From assembly GCF_029960815.1 (NCBI RefSeq), contig NZ_JASBRE010000031.1, forward strand, positions 1 through 53,379: DNA of 53,379 nt, given 5' to 3'. The stretch is from Pseudomonas sp. AL03 (GTDB taxonomy: Bacteria; Pseudomonadota; Gammaproteobacteria; Pseudomonadales; Pseudomonadaceae). Every line of letters begins with the position of its first letter. The stretch's first letter is position 1. The notes below the pieces were generated by a model, which was not told where the DNA came from, made no database searches, and was given only the letters and a program-made list of their open reading frames with translations. Made by a program: the position numbers and the translations under genes. Positions 51,288-53,379 of this stretch are shown in pieces.

Positions 51288-52718
51288 TCACGAACGAACA
51301 GCGGAGGCGGCAGTCGCAGTGATCCCCACTGGCACCCGTCGCTTGAAGCTGAACAGGTAGCAGAGCAGCCCTGCGAAGAAACCGAGACCGGCGCCCAGAC
51401 GAGCCCAGAACAGCACTTGCAAATGATCGACAGTGGCCATGAACGGTAACGCGACGCCATCCACCGGCCAGCGTTGCAGGTAGATCTGCACGACACCAGC
51501 AGCGGTGAGTAACAGCGTGATCATCACCATCGACAGAGTCATCAGCCAGAAACCCCAGATCTCGAGTTGCTGCGAACGCTCGTCCGCTGCCTCGCCAAGC
51601 CCGCGCAGTTTCGGCATGGCGTAGCTGATCAAGGTCATCACGATCATCGCGTAAGCACCGTAGAAGGCCAGGTGACCGTGAGCCGCCGTCAGTTGCGAAC
51701 CATGGGTGTAGAAGTTGACCGGAGCCAGGGTGTGCAGGAAACCCCAGACGCCGGCACCGAAGAACGCGGTGACCGTGGTGCCCTTGGCCCACAGCGTGGC
51801 AGCGCGGTTCGGGTGGTCCCGGCGCCGGTTCTTGACCATGCTGAAGGCGAAAATCACCATCGCCAAGAAGGGTAGCGGCTCGAGTGCCGAGAAGATTGAA
51901 CCGACCCACAACCAAACCTCAGGCGCACCGATCCAGAAGAAGTGGTGACCGGTACCGATGATCCCCGTTATCAGCGCCATGGCGATGATCACGTAGAGCC
52001 ATTTTTCCACGACCTCCCGGTCTACACCGGTGATCTTGATCAGCACAAAGGCCAGCATCGACCCCATGATCAGTTCCCACACGCCTTCTACCCAAAGATG
52101 CACCACCCACCACCAGTAGAACTTGTCGCGGGCGAGGTTGCCGGGGTTGTAGAAGGAGAACAGGAAGAACACCGCAAGCCCGATCAACCCGGTCATCATC
52201 ACCATGCTGACGGTGGTCTTGCGCCCTTTGAGCAAGGTCATGCCGATGTTGTAGAGGAAGCCCAGGCACACCACCACAATGCCCATCTTGGAAATGGTCG
52301 GCTGTTCGAGGAACTCTCGACCCATGGTCGGCAGCAGCTCGTTGTGGGTCAGCTTCGCCAGGCCGGCATACGGCACCAGCAGGTAACCGAGAATCGTCAG
52401 CACCCCCGCGGCGGCGAACACCCAGAACAGGATGATCGCCAGCTTCGGACTGTGCAGTTCGCGGTCGGCCTCTTCCGGAATCAGGTAGTAGGCAGCCCCC
52501 ATAAAGCCGAACAATATCCAGACGATCAGCAGGTTGGTGTGCACCATCCGCGCCACGTTGAAGGGGATGATCGGAAAGAGAAAGTCTCCGATCACGTATT
52601 GCAGGCCCATGATCAAACCGAACAGTATCTGACCGAGAAACAGGATCAGGGCAAACACGAAGTACGGTTTGGCCACGGCTTGCGAGGCGAATTTCAGATG
52701 CGGATTAGCAATGCTCAT
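51288..52718 (-). CDS. norB: Nitric oxide reductase large subunit NorB
   Basis: A 476-residue haem-copper oxidase family protein with 12 helices that reduces NO to N2O in the inner membrane. Haem and FeB ligands are in their expected places: His60, His207, His258, His259, His347 and His349, with Glu211, Glu215 and Glu280. The C-terminal ten residues exceed the usual length slightly. AAGGAGGG precedes the ATG, three bases after the norC stop, so the two subunits are co-translated. Confidence 0.97.
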   Translation of the reverse strand: MSIANPHLKFASQAVAKPYFVFALILFLGQILFGLIMGLQYVIGDFLFPIIPFNVARMVHTNLLIVWILFGFMGAAYYLIPEEADRELHSPKLAIILFWVFAAAGVLTILGYLLVPYAGLAKLTHNELLPTMGREFLEQPTISKMGIVVVCLGFLYNIGMTLLKGRKTTVSMVMMTGLIGLAVFFLFSFYNPGNLARDKFYWWWVVHLWVEGVWELIMGSMLAFVLIKITGVDREVVEKWLYVIIAMALITGIIGTGHHFFWIGAPEVWLWVGSIFSALEPLPFLAMVIFAFSMVKNRRRDHPNRAATLWAKGTTVTAFFGAGVWGFLHTLAPVNFYTHGSQLTAAHGHLAFYGAYAMIVMTLISYAMPKLRGLGEAADERSQQLEIWGFWLMTLSMVMITLLLTAAGVVQIYLQRWPVDGVALPFMATVDHLQVLFWARLGAGLGFFAGLLCYLFSFKRRVPVGITATAASAVRS

Positions 52719-52721
52719 CGC

Positions 52722-53162
52722 TTAGCCCTCCTTGTTTGGCGGCCAGCCATTGGTGTTGATTTTCGAGCTCCATTTGAGGAACTCGGCGATGTCATCCACC
52801 TCCTGGTCACTCAATTTGAACTGAGGCATCGCGCGCCGGCCCGGTACGCCCAGTGGCTGCATTTTCATCCAGGCATGCAGGAAGGGTTTGAAGCCCGCCT
52901 CCCCGCCGCGCCGCTGGAACACGTTGCCCAGCTCAGGCGCGAAGTAGGCGCCCTCACCCAACAACGTGTGGCAGCCGATGCAGTTGTTTTGCTCCCAGAC
53001 CAACTTGCCCCGCTCCACTGATTCGGTTAACAGCGCTTCATTGCTGCGCTCTGGAAAGGTCTGTTCCGTGTGATAGGTCAAAGCCAGGAATATCAGGAAG
53101 AAGAAGATGCTTCCCCCAAAGTAAATATTCCTGGCCATGCCTTTGGTGAAGGTGTCTGACAT
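52722..53162 (-). CDS. norC: Nitric oxide reductase cytochrome c subunit NorC
   Basis: A 146-residue membrane-anchored cytochrome c that passes electrons to NorB. An N-terminal helix (about 12-30) is followed by the haem-binding motif CIGCH (residues 61-65) and axial Met112 (AMPQF). The ATG at 53162 with GAGGAA upstream gives the usual NorC start (MSDTFTKGMARNIYFGG). A perfect FNR-type box lies 58-71 bp upstream. Confidence 0.97.
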   Translation of the reverse strand: MSDTFTKGMARNIYFGGSIFFFLIFLALTYHTEQTFPERSNEALLTESVERGKLVWEQNNCIGCHTLLGEGAYFAPELGNVFQRRGGEAGFKPFLHAWMKMQPLGVPGRRAMPQFKLSDQEVDDIAEFLKWSSKINTNGWPPNKEG

Positions 53163-53219
53163 GGTCGCTTCCTCTTTGCTAGGCGTGTCCATGATAGGAA
53201 GCGAAGGGTTGAAACCTGC

Positions 53220-53233
53220 TTGATGGCGATCAA
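53220..53233. promoter_or_regulatory. Perfect ANR/DNR box of norCBD
   Basis: TTGATGGCGATCAA is an exact TTGAT-N4-ATCAA. Its centre is about 65 bp before the norC ATG, which allows the usual -41.5 placement. Dnr is the expected activator. The last 146 bp of the window beyond it show no gene. Confidence 0.9.
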
Positions 53234-53379
53234 GAAAGCCAGATGGTTCTGGTCGGGTCTTCGTTTCAAGAAGCCGGGCGCCTTACCTGTGGCTAAGGAA
53301 CGTGTTCCCCTCGATCCGGATTACCGGAAGCGTCCTACGCTAAATATCGATTCGTCTGACTGCGCCGATTGGTAGATCC

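Noticed and set aside
1..53379. tRNA, rRNA genes, CRISPR arrays, intact transposase or prophage genes
   Set aside because: None could be recognised; repeats found are REP-type palindromes or short arrays without CRISPR spacing.

Overview
The window looks like the chromosome of a Pseudomonas of the fluorescens group. The evidence is GC-rich coding sequence, many Pseudomonas-type REP/REPIN palindromes between genes, Pseudomonas-like gene orders (cynR-cynS-cynT; ubiU-ubiV-ubiT beside moeA-moaB; norC-norB-norD beside dnr), and nearly every protein being of a familiar pseudomonad type. The right end is clearly from a denitrifying strain.

Layout. 0.4-9.1 kb: L-lactate dehydrogenase, DUF427, a LysR remnant, topoisomerase III, a glutathione transferase, a GNAT enzyme, small proteins, then the cyanate locus (cynR divergent from cynS-cynT). 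9.1-12.2 kb: a BON protein, a long ProA paralogue and glutaminase A. 12.3-13.4 kb: a REP doublet, then a 33-codon gene whose product carries EGKCG repeats, followed by a DoxX-family membrane protein. This resembles a stripped-down copper-related HvfA/bufferin locus and is the most interesting item here. 13.5-17.4 kb: dienelactone hydrolase, adenosine-specific kinase, SleB-type hydrolase, a double CAP-domain protein and a DeoR regulator. 17.4-22.1 kb: a long leader, inducible-type ornithine decarboxylase and an MHS-family transporter. 22.1-31.2 kb: a decayed stretch (HD-domain remnant, frameshifted ppk2, truncated VOC protein, a second ppk2 fragment lying antisense to the end of a GrpB gene) mixed with intact SulP, GGDEF-EAL and small genes. 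31.4-35.1 kb: a catabolic operon of flavin monooxygenase, RidA, DUF1028 and ArgE-type deacylase. 35.5-37.7 kb: a structured RNA leader with a small Pseudomonas-specific gene, then an AT-rich island with an integrase N-terminus, a secreted protein and a decayed toxin-tail/immunity pair. 37.8-38.4 kb: a PauR/PuuR-like regulator.

38.6-53.4 kb is an anaerobic respiration and nitric oxide region. ubiUVT makes ubiquinone without oxygen. moeA and moaB supply molybdenum cofactor for nitrate reductase. norR and ric (dnrN) respond to NO through three GGT-N7-ACC boxes and a sigma-54 promoter. nnrS, a CopD-like membrane protein, dnr and dnrP follow, and norCBD encodes and matures the nitric oxide reductase. 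ANR/DNR-type boxes precede norC (perfect) and ubiU, with weaker ones between nnrS and dnr.

Everything here is read by eye. Family names rest on motif recognition, not on database searches.
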